This document shows, piece by piece, positions 6,380 through 13,622 of a stretch of DNA of 17,816 nt; position 1 is the stretch's first letter; each line of letters opens with the position of its first letter. The position numbers and the translations under genes are program-made. The notes beneath the pieces were generated by a model that searched no databases, had not been told where the DNA came from, and was given only the letters and a program-made list of their open reading frames with translations. The stretch lies in assembly GCA_020850915.1 (NCBI GenBank), contig JADZDV010000212.1, positions 1 through 17,816 of the forward strand, written 5' to 3'. This stretch comes from Chloroflexota bacterium. Its GTDB lineage: Bacteria > Chloroflexota > UBA6077 > JADZDV01.

Positions 6380-7258
6380 ATGACGATGGAGTATCTGAAG
6401 GACGCGCCGCCGCGCATCTTCGACGTGCACGTCCATTTCCCCTGGCGCGGCGACCGCGCGGGAACGATGTCACTGGAGAACCAGATCGAGATGCTGGCTT
6501 ACGCCTGCCGGCGGCTGAACATTCGCAAGGTCTCGCTGCTGGGCCGGCGTGGCGAAGAGGGCTGGGCCGCCGCCCTCCAGGCGAAGCAGGCCTGTCCAGA
6601 GCTGATCCTGCCGCTCGCCCAGATCGGACTGGACGAGGAGACTCCAGACGAGATCAGCCGGCTGCACGAGCGCGGCATGCGTGGCCTGAAGATCACCACG
6701 CCCTGCTCTGACTACGATACCGAGCGCTACTACCCGATCTACGCCCGCGCCGAGGAGCTGGCCATGCCGATCCTGTTCCACACCGGCATCCGCGGCGGGC
6801 CGATCGACTTCCTGCTCTTCCACCCCCGTGACGACGCGCTCGCGGAGGCTACCAGCGCCGAGCACGAGCGGACCATGGCCGGCACAACGCGGGGAGCGGC
6901 GCGCATGCAGCCGATCTTCCTGGACACCATCGGGCTTGCCTTCCCGCGGCTGAAGATCATCGGCGCGCACCTCGGCTACGGCCTGTACGACAGCGCCGCG
7001 GCGGTGGCCCGTTGGCGCCGCAACGTCACCTTCGACATCTCCGGCGGCCAGGTGGTGCGGCGCCACATCCTGGAGCGCAACATGATCTACCGGGAGATCC
7101 TGCCGGAGAAGCTGGTGTTCGGGACGGACTGCGACGTCCTCCACATGAGCCGCGAGGTCACAGCCTGGATGCAGGCATTCCAGGACATGGGTATGTCCGC
7201 CGACGACCAGGACAAGATCTTCTATCGCAACGCGGCCGCCATCTTTGGCGAGACCTGA
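6380..7258 (+). CDS. Amidohydrolase family protein (metal-dependent TIM barrel)
   Basis: A 292-residue amidohydrolase-2-type (PF04909) enzyme. Metal-site landmarks are H17 and H19 in FDVHVH, K104 in GLKITTP, H134 in LFHTGIRGG, H197 in IIGAHLGYG and D250 in FGTDCD, so the active site appears complete. Relatives hydrolyse or decarboxylate small carboxylated substrates in the cytoplasm; the substrate here cannot be named. AGGAGG at 6360-6365 is 14 bases before ATG 6380, and a CTG at 6371 in the same frame is better spaced, so the true start may be a few codons upstream. The last codons and stop form half of a perfect palindrome shared with the converging epimerase gene. Confidence 0.85.
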   Translation: MTMEYLKDAPPRIFDVHVHFPWRGDRAGTMSLENQIEMLAYACRRLNIRKVSLLGRRGEEGWAAALQAKQACPELILPLAQIGLDEETPDEISRLHERGMRGLKITTPCSDYDTERYYPIYARAEELAMPILFHTGIRGGPIDFLLFHPRDDALAEATSAEHERTMAGTTRGAARMQPIFLDTIGLAFPRLKIIGAHLGYGLYDSAAAVARWRRNVTFDISGGQVVRRHILERNMIYREILPEKLVFGTDCDVLHMSREVTAWMQAFQDMGMSADDQDKIFYRNAAAIFGET

Positions 7259-7281
7259 CCGCTCAGCCGGTCAGGTCTCGC
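7248..7281. terminator. Perfect 14-bp palindrome spanning two convergent stop codons
   Basis: GCGAGACCTGACCG (7248-7261) and CGGTCAGGTCTCGC (7268-7281) pair perfectly around CTCAGC. The amidohydrolase stop (7256-7258) is in the left arm. The epimerase stop (7263-7265 on plus) is in the loop. It is very likely a shared bidirectional terminator, though neither side has a T run. Confidence 0.75.
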
Positions 7282-8180
7282 AGGGCCAGGTCCACCGTTC
7301 GGAACCGGAAGCGGTAGCCGATCTCCAGGGCGCGGACGGGCTTCACGTTCTGGCCGTCCAGCAGCAGCGTGGACCTCTCGCCAAGCGCCAGCTTGATGGC
7401 GACCGCGGGAACGGGCAGCCAGGATGGTCGGCCGATCGACTCCGCCAGCCGAGCGGAGAACTCGCGGTTGGTCAGGACCTCCGGTGCGACGGCGTTGACA
7501 GGGCCGCTCACACGCTCCTGGGTCAGGGCTGTGTTATAGAGACCGACCACGTCGTCGAGGTGGACCCAGGGGAACGGCTGCTGGCCGTTGCCAAGAGGGC
7601 CGCCGAGGTACAGCTTGAACGGCAGGAGCATCAACGGCAGCACGCCGCCCCGACGGCCAAGGACCACCCCGGTCCGCAGCCGGACCGTGCGCACGCCGGC
7701 GGCCTCGGCCTTGATCGCTTCGTTCTCCCAGGCCACGCAGACCCGGGCCAGGAAGTCGGCGCCCGGCGGCGACGACTCGTCGACCGGCTGCCCTCTCGGG
7801 CCGTAGTCGCCCACCCCTGAGGCCTTGACCAGGACGCCGGGCCGCTGGTCTCGTGGCAGTCCGGCGATGACCTCGACCAGTGCTCGGGTGCCCCGAGCGC
7901 GGCTGTCCATGATCCGCCCTTTGCGCTCCTCGGTCCAACGGCCGCTGGCGATGCTCTCCCCGGCCAGGTTGACGACCGCCTGAACCGTTGCGAGTGTGCT
8001 CTCGAGCCGGTCGCCACCGGCCGCGGGGCCCCATGCCACCGTCTCCAGGTCGGGCCCGAGCACACGCTTCGCGTTCTCCACCCGGCGGGTCAGCACGACA
8101 ACCTGGTGTCCGCGCTCGCGCAGATCCCTGACGAGCGGCCGGCCGATCAAGCCGGTCGCGCCGGTTACCGCGATTCTCAC
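7263..8180 (-). CDS. TIGR01777-family NAD(P)-dependent epimerase/oxidoreductase
   Basis: A 305-residue protein of the extended short-chain dehydrogenase type (TIGR01777, relatives of E. coli YfcH). Evidence is the Rossmann motif VTGATGLIG at the N-terminus, NLAGESIASGRW, a VGDYGPRG segment, LRTGVVLGRRGG, WVHLDDVV and a C-terminal LALRDLTG ending usual for the family. The frame continues upstream to 8567, but GTG 8180 begins exactly at the Rossmann strand and has GAGGAG nine bases upstream. It follows the LysM/C39 gene on the same strand by 76 bases, so the two may be co-transcribed. The reaction is not known for this family. Confidence 0.88.
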   Translation of the reverse strand: MRIAVTGATGLIGRPLVRDLRERGHQVVVLTRRVENAKRVLGPDLETVAWGPAAGGDRLESTLATVQAVVNLAGESIASGRWTEERKGRIMDSRARGTRALVEVIAGLPRDQRPGVLVKASGVGDYGPRGQPVDESSPPGADFLARVCVAWENEAIKAEAAGVRTVRLRTGVVLGRRGGVLPLMLLPFKLYLGGPLGNGQQPFPWVHLDDVVGLYNTALTQERVSGPVNAVAPEVLTNREFSARLAESIGRPSWLPVPAVAIKLALGERSTLLLDGQNVKPVRALEIGYRFRFRTVDLALRDLTG

Positions 8181-8256
8181 GACGCCATGCTCCTCTTCGG
8201 CCGCTGACTCTGCTCGGATAGTACCCGCAAACGAGCTGACGAGTGTGCGCCGCGGG

Positions 8257-9804
8257 CTACTCGGAGACGGAGAAGCCCGCGTAGCGATAGCGGGTGTCGG
8301 TGGCGTCCATCGCCTGGCGCAGGCGCTCCCCGCTGATGACGCGGTCCCAGCCGGCGCCGTCGAAGTCGATCGGATCGTTGTAGAGGAACCCGTCATCCAG
8401 GATACCGGTGACCAGAATGTAGTGGTCGCCGTAGTAGCGGGTGGCCTCGCGGCCCGGTAGCGCGCGGTAGCGCACCTGGACGACGACCGGCCGCCGCTGG
8501 CGGAGCTGGCCGCGCAGGTCGTCCAAACTCCAGGTGCCGATGTTGCCGGCCGCGTCACGCAAGCCATGAGTCTTGAGACTGTGTGCCTCGACCACCTCGG
8601 CGAGCGCCGTCATCAGCGTCCCGGTGCCATTGCCCCACATGTGCTGCGCGTCCAGCGCCTCGGCGCGCACGCGCGACAGGGGCACGTTCACCCCGAACGC
8701 CGCCATCGCCATGCCGATGCTCGTGGGGCCGCAGTTGGCCTCAGCGTACGGCGAGCCGTCGAGCTGCGAGCGGAACGGAGCGAAGACCTGGAAGATGTCC
8801 ATCCGCGTCACATCCGGGTAGCCGCGAGGCAGCTCGCGCGGCGAGGGCGCGCGCGCGGTAGCCAGGCTGCCGACGTCCACCCAGCCGCTCATCGCCTGGC
8901 GTGTCTTGCCGTCGCCCGGGTCGCGCACCGGAATGCGCCGACCCTGGAGGTCGCCCGTTCGCTCGAGGCGCACGCCATCCGGCAGGGTTGTGTAGCGCCG
9001 GGCGCCGACCGCGGCGTCCGCGTAGAGCTCGACCGGACCGGTCGTCTTGAGCCAGGGGGCGGAGACCAGCTCCGGGAGGTTTTCCGGCAGCGGCGTCATG
9101 ATGATGGAGGCCGCGGTCAGCGCGTCCAACCCGGCCCCGGTCGGCTGACCGGCTGGCTGCTGGGCTGCCGCCACCGCGCTGGAGGGCGCGAGCGGCCTGG
9201 CGCCGGGCAGGACGAGCTCCATGCCTGCCGCCACGGCGTCAGGATTGTCGAGGCCGTTGGCCGCGACGACGGCCTCGGGGTCGAGCCCATAACGGCTCGC
9301 GATGCCGCCCAGCGTCTCGCCCGGGTCCACGCTGTAGATCAGGCCATCTGCTGGTGGGATCCGCAGCGTCCGGCCGACGACGATGAGATCGGGATTCGTG
9401 ATATTGTTGGCCCAGACGACCGTCTCCGCGCGCAGGCCGTAGCGCTCGGCGATAGACAGGACCGTGTCACCTTCGGCGATGGTGTACTGCGAGGGGCGGA
9501 GCGGACCGGGCGTCGCTCCTGGCGCCGGCTCCGCGATGCCGGCGAAGGGCGAGGCTTCCTCCGCCGGGTCGTCCACCTCTACGGCGTTCCCGTCCGGGTC
9601 CTGAAAGCCGAACTGCGGGAGCGGTGTCTCCGCCGGCGGCGCCGCCGCGCGCGTCTCGGCCCCGCGCGGCATGGTGATGAGCACCGTGCCGGCCAGCAGG
9701 AAGGTCAGCGCGAGCGTCGTCCCGCCCCACCGGAGTGATGTCGCCAGCGACGGTCGAGTGTTGAACGCGCGTGAGCGAGCGGACCGGCGCTGGGAATACA
9801 CCAC
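8257..9804 (-). CDS. LysM / SH3-like / C39-type peptidase envelope protein
   Basis: A 515-residue envelope protein. Order of parts: basic N-terminus and one membrane segment (about 28-46), a Pro/Ala-rich linker, LysM 1 (about 106-150, QYTIAEGDTVLSIAERYGL), LysM 2 (about 156-200, YSVDPGETLGGIASRYGL), another linker, an SH3-like stretch (about 255-316), then a papain-like C39_2-type peptidase (about 335-515). Candidate catalytic residues are C358 in EANCGPTSIGMAM, H461 in GDHYILVTG and N476/D477 in YNDPI, so it looks active. LysM domains bind peptidoglycan, so it is expected to be tethered outside the membrane and held to the wall, cutting peptide bonds there. GTG 9804 follows AGAGAAG; a second GTG comes immediately after. 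Confidence 0.88.
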   Translation of the reverse strand: MVYSQRRSARSRAFNTRPSLATSLRWGGTTLALTFLLAGTVLITMPRGAETRAAAPPAETPLPQFGFQDPDGNAVEVDDPAEEASPFAGIAEPAPGATPGPLRPSQYTIAEGDTVLSIAERYGLRAETVVWANNITNPDLIVVGRTLRIPPADGLIYSVDPGETLGGIASRYGLDPEAVVAANGLDNPDAVAAGMELVLPGARPLAPSSAVAAAQQPAGQPTGAGLDALTAASIIMTPLPENLPELVSAPWLKTTGPVELYADAAVGARRYTTLPDGVRLERTGDLQGRRIPVRDPGDGKTRQAMSGWVDVGSLATARAPSPRELPRGYPDVTRMDIFQVFAPFRSQLDGSPYAEANCGPTSIGMAMAAFGVNVPLSRVRAEALDAQHMWGNGTGTLMTALAEVVEAHSLKTHGLRDAAGNIGTWSLDDLRGQLRQRRPVVVQVRYRALPGREATRYYGDHYILVTGILDDGFLYNDPIDFDGAGWDRVISGERLRQAMDATDTRYRYAGFSVSE

Positions 9805-9838
9805 GCAGCTTCTCTCAGACGGAGTGACCGACCGCGCT

Positions 9839-9861
9839 AAGCCTACCAGTCTCGCAGGCTT
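9839..9861. repeat. Short inverted repeat in the leader of the LysM/C39 gene
   Basis: AAGCCT (9839-9844) and AGGCTT (9856-9861) are a perfect 6-bp inverted repeat. On the minus strand the right part overlaps TG-G-TAGGCT, an extended -10-like sequence, so it could be an operator over a weak promoter. Support is modest. Confidence 0.3.
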
Positions 9862-9899
9862 TCTGGGGCGGGTGCGCGATAACGGGGCTGTTACAGGTG

Positions 9900-10295
9900 T
9901 TAGAGGGTCCGCATAGATCGCCCGACCAGTCCCAGCCCGCCGGCCAGCAGCGCCAGCATGATCAGGGTATGGAACAGGCTGGTAGGCCGGAAAAAGATGG
10001 TGAGATTCGAGAGGACGGCGGCGAAGACGATGACGATGCCAACTGCGGCCAGCAGCCAGCCCAGCGGGTTCTTGCCGTTGAAGAACAACATCGCCACGCC
10101 GAACAGCAGCGGGACGAGGCTCAGACCGAACAGGTCCACTCCGAAAAAGTACCAGCGGAAGCTCGTCGTCACGACAACCTGATTGAGCAGCCAGTACCCG
10201 CCCGCGGCCAGCATGATGGCGCCGACGATGAACGACGACAGTCCGCCCGAGGTGCCTCCAACGTTGCGCAGATCGCGTCTGGGTATCTCTTCCAC
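9900..10295 (-). CDS. Small four-helix membrane protein, unknown
   Basis: A 131-residue protein with about four hydrophobic segments (near residues 18-38, 50-72, 77-100, 106-126) and a short polar N-terminus (EEIPRRDLRN). GTG 10295 is chosen over the longer frame because AGGAGG lies four bases upstream, and this ribosome binding site overlaps the stop codon of the gene before it, a sign of translational coupling. I recognise no family and no catalytic motif. It is probably an integral membrane protein working with its upstream neighbour. Confidence 0.75.
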   Translation of the reverse strand: MEEIPRRDLRNVGGTSGGLSSFIVGAIMLAAGGYWLLNQVVVTTSFRWYFFGVDLFGLSLVPLLFGVAMLFFNGKNPLGWLLAAVGIVIVFAAVLSNLTIFFRPTSLFHTLIMLALLAGGLGLVGRSMRTL

Positions 10296-10303
10296 GGCTC
10301 CTC

Positions 10304-10600
10304 CTACAGGCTCACCATCCAGAGCCCGGTCGCGCTGAGCAGGAGTCCCAGTCCGACCAGGCTGCTGCCATTCCCTGTCTGGAGTCCCAGGCCGACCCAA
10401 CCGTAGACGATGGCCGCGAGCCCGAGCACCAGGAGCGCCGCCCCAAGCGGGTTCCAGTTGTTCCAGACCCACTTGAGGGTGCTCTTCCTGGTCACCAGAC
10501 GAGTGAGCAGTGTGGAGATGGAAGCTACCAGCGCCATCAACCCGAGCATGTAGAGCATGCCCGAACTGGCGTCAAGCAGCGTTTTCAGCGCGCCTTCCAT
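10304..10600 (-). CDS. Small three-helix membrane protein, unknown
   Basis: A 98-residue protein with about three hydrophobic segments (near 14-36, 51-72, 79-97) separated by a basic loop (TRLVTRKSTLKW). The frame extends to 10717, but ATG 10600 is preceded by a good promoter at 10626-10654 that lies inside the longer reading. The gene is 8 bases upstream of the four-helix membrane gene and its stop is embedded in that gene's ribosome binding site. Function is unknown. Confidence 0.7.
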   Translation of the reverse strand: MEGALKTLLDASSGMLYMLGLMALVASISTLLTRLVTRKSTLKWVWNNWNPLGAALLVLGLAAIVYGWVGLGLQTGNGSSLVGLGLLLSATGLWMVSL

Positions 10601-10625
10601 CCCTTCACCCCACTGTGCCAGCGAC

Positions 10626-10654
10626 AGTGTACGCCTGAATCGAAGACGCGACAA
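10626..10654 (-). promoter_or_regulatory. Predicted promoter of the small membrane protein pair
   Basis: On the minus strand TTGTCG (10649-10654), a 17-bp spacer and TACACT (10626-10631). The start would be near 10619, giving a leader of about 19 bases. The -10 hexamer is the same as that of peptide gene A. Confidence 0.55.
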
Positions 10655-10709
10655 TCGCCCGCTCTGGTGACGTGGTGGGGGCGTACCCAGGGCCAGTACG
10701 CTGTGTGAG

Positions 10710-10746
10710 CCCCCCAACTGGACTGGTCTGGGGGATGAGCCAGTTG
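10710..10746. repeat. Two overlapping, mutually exclusive inverted repeats after the CAP gene
   Basis: CCCCCA (10711-10716) can pair with TGGGGG (10729-10734), and CAACTGG (10715-10721) with CCAGTTG (10740-10746). The two stems share bases and cannot form together. They lie just downstream of the minus-strand CAP gene and probably act in its termination. GTGTGAGCC occurs on both sides, at 10703-10711 and 10755-10763. Confidence 0.4.
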
Positions 10747-10763
10747 AGACCCGCGGTGTGAGC

Positions 10764-11744
10764 CTACCGGATGCGTGGCGTTGGCGTGGAGGTCACGGTC
10801 GCTGTGGCGGTCGGCGTGATCGCATCCGTGGCGTTGAGAGCCAGGCCCATTTCGATAGTCGCCCGCATTGGCGGGCCCAGCAAGATACGCGCCGGCTGGC
10901 TTTGGCGCCCCTGATCATCGCGGAGGACAGCCAGCAGCTCGCCGTTCTTTGGCCGGGGCACTTCCTTCGCGGTCACGTACGGCTCCCAGACGCCACGACG
11001 CAGGTCGTCCCGCGGTCCGAGCATCATCTGCGTGGCGTGCCCCATCCTGCTCGGCCCACCGCCGTACGGCGCGCAGTCTTCGTTTGAGAACGAGAGCGCC
11101 ACGCTGTTCGGAGCAGATCCGGGCGATGGAAAGACTGGCAAGACGTTTGGCCGGCAGCCAAAGTCGAGCGTCCAGTAGTGGCCATACGGACCGCCCGCGA
11201 CGTGGCCAATGCCGACTTCGCGGAAGTACGGCCGCAGCAGGACGCGGCGGTGCAGACCATCTGTCAGCAGCCAGTTGAGCGCCGAATCCATCGTGGGCAT
11301 GGCGGAGATGGCTTCGATCACCAGCCAGCCCGTCCCCGAAGGCACGATGTAACCCTGCTGCGCGGCGCGATCGGCCGGGCTGCTGCCGTCCAGTCCCTCG
11401 TGGTCCAGGTAGCCGTTGACCGCCATGTCGGCGCTATGGCGGCGCGCCGCCTCGGCCAGCTCTGGACTCCAGGCGACTGGGACAAGCCCCTGGTCCAGCC
11501 GTTCGGCATTGATCCCGGCCAGCATCCGCGCCTCAACCGAGTCCGCTGACGGGAGCGGGGCGAGCGTGGGCCTGACAGTCGGAGAGGGAGTCGCCGTCGC
11601 CTGGGACGAATTACCAGCGCCGCCGGTCTTCTTCGGAACGTCGGCAGCGGAGGTACCGGCGAGCGGGTCCTGGCGGCTCTGAGCGGCGACGAGATCGGCG
11701 GCCCCCGGCAGGAGCAGCAACGCCGCCACAAGGGCAGCCAACAA
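10764..11744 (-). CDS. Secreted CAP (SCP/PR-1) domain protein
   Basis: A 326-residue exported protein. The hydrophobic start (LAALVAALLLLPGAADLVAAQ) is a signal peptide, followed by a Thr/Ser/Pro-rich linker to about residue 68. A CAP domain spans about 70-197: RMLAGINAERLDQGL, RRHSADMA with H103, LDHEG with H115, H165, EVGIGHVAG, and GHYWTLDFG with H189. The usual GEN motif is replaced by VIEAIS (E144). The remaining 125 residues are an uncharacterised extension ending in a Thr/Pro-rich tail. CAP proteins are extracellular; many bind lipids or divalent metals, and the role here is unknown. The start is probably TTG 11744, as no ATG or GTG precedes the hydrophobic stretch after the in-frame stop. 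Confidence 0.85.
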   Translation of the reverse strand: MLAALVAALLLLPGAADLVAAQSRQDPLAGTSAADVPKKTGGAGNSSQATATPSPTVRPTLAPLPSADSVEARMLAGINAERLDQGLVPVAWSPELAEAARRHSADMAVNGYLDHEGLDGSSPADRAAQQGYIVPSGTGWLVIEAISAMPTMDSALNWLLTDGLHRRVLLRPYFREVGIGHVAGGPYGHYWTLDFGCRPNVLPVFPSPGSAPNSVALSFSNEDCAPYGGGPSRMGHATQMMLGPRDDLRRGVWEPYVTAKEVPRPKNGELLAVLRDDQGRQSQPARILLGPPMRATIEMGLALNATDAITPTATATVTSTPTPRIR

Positions 11745-11805
11745 ACGGGCCAGAACGGACTCCAGCGCCCGGCGTCAGTCTCTCCGAGACCCGGTGCGCG
11801 CCGCC

Positions 11806-11834
11806 AGTCTACTACAAACTCCGGAGCCTGGGAA
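11806..11834 (-). promoter_or_regulatory. Possible promoter of the CAP gene
   Basis: On the minus strand TTCCCA (11829-11834), 17 bp, TAGACT (11806-11811), each matching four of six consensus positions. The start would be near 11799. Further into the leader, GTCTC (11778-11782) and GAGAC (11786-11790) form a small hairpin. Confidence 0.35.
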
Positions 11835-11878
11835 CCCCATCGTTCGACCGCCGGCCGGAACTCTCACGGAAACTTAAT

Positions 11879-11892
11879 GGTCCAATGGGACC
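11879..11892 (-). terminator. Possible terminator of the small CxxC gene
   Basis: GGTCC (11879-11883) and GGACC (11888-11892) form a short stem 51 bases after the stop of the minus-strand CxxC gene. On that strand it is followed by ATTAAGTTT, which gives a weak T-rich tail. Confidence 0.35.
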
Positions 11893-11942
11893 GCGGCCGC
11901 GTGAACGCGAAGGCCGTGCGCCCGCGTCTGGCCTCGCCGACG

Positions 11943-12170
11943 CTACCCGGACTCTGCTTCGGCGTGCTCCGCCGCCGCGGAACGGTCGCGCCGACGCTGG
12001 AGCGACTCGTAGCAGCGCCAGCACACGACGGACCGGCTGTCCAGCGGGGAGCGGAATGGGTACTTCTCCTGGTAGGCCTGGCCGATCAGAATGGTGCACT
12101 CATTGCATCGCCACTCAGCCTCGCCACCGGAGGTTGTGAGACCAGAGTCCGCGGGCTGGTCTATCTGCAT
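11943..12170 (-). CDS. Small CxxC/CxxC putative zinc-binding protein
   Basis: A 75-residue protein with two cysteine pairs, CNEC and CWRC, separated by about 28 residues, which would suit one structural zinc site in a ribbon-like fold. The C-terminus is a basic then acidic helix (YESLQRRRDRSAAAEHAEAE). ATG 12170 is preceded by GGGGAAG and is preferred; ATG 12197 and GTG 12221 are in frame upstream, but the latter would be nearly leaderless from the predicted promoter. I recognise no specific family. It could be a small regulator or an adaptor. Confidence 0.6.
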   Translation of the reverse strand: MQIDQPADSGLTTSGGEAEWRCNECTILIGQAYQEKYPFRSPLDSRSVVCWRCYESLQRRRDRSAAAEHAEAESG

Positions 12171-12235
12171 CGTGGCTTCCCCGCCGTCGCGGGGCATCGC
12201 AGCGTGGTAAACTCGCCACACACGACGGTAAGAAA

Positions 12236-12245
12236 AGTATATCAG
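12236..12245 (-). promoter_or_regulatory. Extended -10 promoter of the small CxxC gene
   Basis: On the minus strand the sequence reads TGATATACT, an extended -10 (TG-N-TATACT) that needs no strong -35. None is present. Transcription would start near 12229. Confidence 0.5.
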
Positions 12246-12460
12246 TCGGGTGCTGCGCGCGCGGCGTGCATCCTGGGCGTCCCGCCCTCATCCTGACGCT
12301 CACACGCACGCTCTGTTAGGCGCCCGGGTTGGGCATCAGCCCTACCATCTCGTCGCTCAGGCCGACGAGGCCGGGTCTGCCCGCGGCTTCCAGTTCGGGT
12401 TTCGCACGCTCCACCGACGCTTCGCCGGTATCGTGGGCGACCGGGTTTCTAGCATCTCGT

Positions 12461-12466
12461 ACAATC
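12461..12466 (+). promoter_or_regulatory. Possible -10 element of aroC
   Basis: TACAAT matches five of six -10 positions and lies 19 bases before ATG 12486, with no convincing -35. The short leader contains GGAAGG, which serves as the ribosome binding site. The rest of the 315-base space before aroC holds the minus-strand CxxC promoter and no certain gene. Confidence 0.35.
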
Positions 12467-12485
12467 AGGCGCGGGAAGGCGGCGC

Positions 12486-13610
12486 ATGGGCAACAGCTTC
12501 GGACATCTCTTTCGCGTGACGACGTTTGGCGAGTCGCACGGCGCCGCGGTTGGCGTCGTGATCGACGGCTGTCCACCGCGCCTGCGCGTCGACGCCGATG
12601 ATATCCAGCGCGAACTGGACCGGCGGCGACCAGGCCAGAGCAACCTCACGACGGCGCGGGCCGAGAGCGATCGCTGCCAGATCCTGTCGGGAATCTACCA
12701 GGGGCAGACGCTCGGCACGCCGATCGCCCTGCTGGTCCCCAACGAGGACGCCCGCTCCAAAGACTACAGCGAGCTGGAACTGAAATACCGTCCGTCCCAC
12801 GCGGACTTCACGTACGACCGGAAGTACGGCGTCCGCGACCACCGGGGCGGTGGCCGCACCTCGGCGCGTGAGACGGTGGGCCGAGTGGCCGCGGGCGCGA
12901 TCGCTCGGCGGCTGCTCCAGGCGCGAGCCGGCATCGAAGCGATCGGCTACGTCCTTCGCGTGAAGGACATCCAGGCGACCGTCGATCCAGACACCGTCAC
13001 GACGGCTCAAGTCGAGGCGACGCCGACACGCTGCCCGGACCCCCAGACCGCGGCACGGATGACGGAACTGATCCTGGCCGCGAAGAAGGCCGGCGACTCC
13101 GTGGGCGGGGTTGTGGAGTGCGTGGCGCGGAATGTGCCGCCCGGCCTCGGCGAACCAGTGTTCGATCGGCTCGAAGCGGATCTTGCCAAGGCGGTGCTCT
13201 CCCTGCCCGCGAGCAAGGGTTTCGAGATCGGCTCGGGCTTCGCGGGCACGGAGCTGTACGGCTCCGAGCACAACGACGAGTTCTACGTCGATCCCAGCGG
13301 TCGGGTTCGCACGCGTACGAACAACTCCGGCGGCGTCCAGGGCGGCATCTCCAACGGCGAGCACATCATCATTCGCGTGGCGTTCAAGCCGACCGCGACG
13401 ATCCTGCGCGAGCAGCGCACGGTCAACAAGCTCGGCGAGGAGACCACGCTGCAGGGACGCGGCCGTCACGATCCCTGCGTGCTGCCACGGGCCGTGCCAA
13501 TGGTCGAAAGCATGGTGCTCCTGGTGCTGGCCGATCACTGGCTCCGCCACCAGGCGCTGGTGGGGCCGCCGCCAGTCGAGGCGGCGGCCCATGCTGACGT
13601 CCCCGTCTAG
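12486..13610 (+). CDS. aroC: Chorismate synthase
   Basis: Converts 5-enolpyruvylshikimate-3-phosphate to chorismate, the last step of the common aromatic pathway, using reduced FMN. The 374-residue length is normal. Family signatures are all visible: GESHG near the N-terminus (residues 16-20), [34 protein letters not shown], and [17 protein letters not shown] near the C-terminus. ATG 12486 begins [19 protein letters not shown] as expected. The gamma-carbonic-anhydrase-like gene follows 12 bases later on the same strand and is probably co-transcribed. Confidence 0.97.
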   Translation: MGNSFGHLFRVTTFGESHGAAVGVVIDGCPPRLRVDADDIQRELDRRRPGQSNLTTARAESDRCQILSGIYQGQTLGTPIALLVPNEDARSKDYSELELKYRPSHADFTYDRKYGVRDHRGGGRTSARETVGRVAAGAIARRLLQARAGIEAIGYVLRVKDIQATVDPDTVTTAQVEATPTRCPDPQTAARMTELILAAKKAGDSVGGVVECVARNVPPGLGEPVFDRLEADLAKAVLSLPASKGFEIGSGFAGTELYGSEHNDEFYVDPSGRVRTRTNNSGGVQGGISNGEHIIIRVAFKPTATILREQRTVNKLGEETTLQGRGRHDPCVLPRAVPMVESMVLLVLADHWLRHQALVGPPPVEAAAHADVPV

Positions 13611-13622
13611 CGCGAGGACCGC

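Noticed and set aside
8566..9738. 390-residue plus-strand frame opposite the LysM/C39 gene
   Set aside because: It is a mirror of a gene with clear LysM repeats and a catalytic site; composition is Arg/His/Ala-rich as expected of antisense frames in GC-rich DNA.
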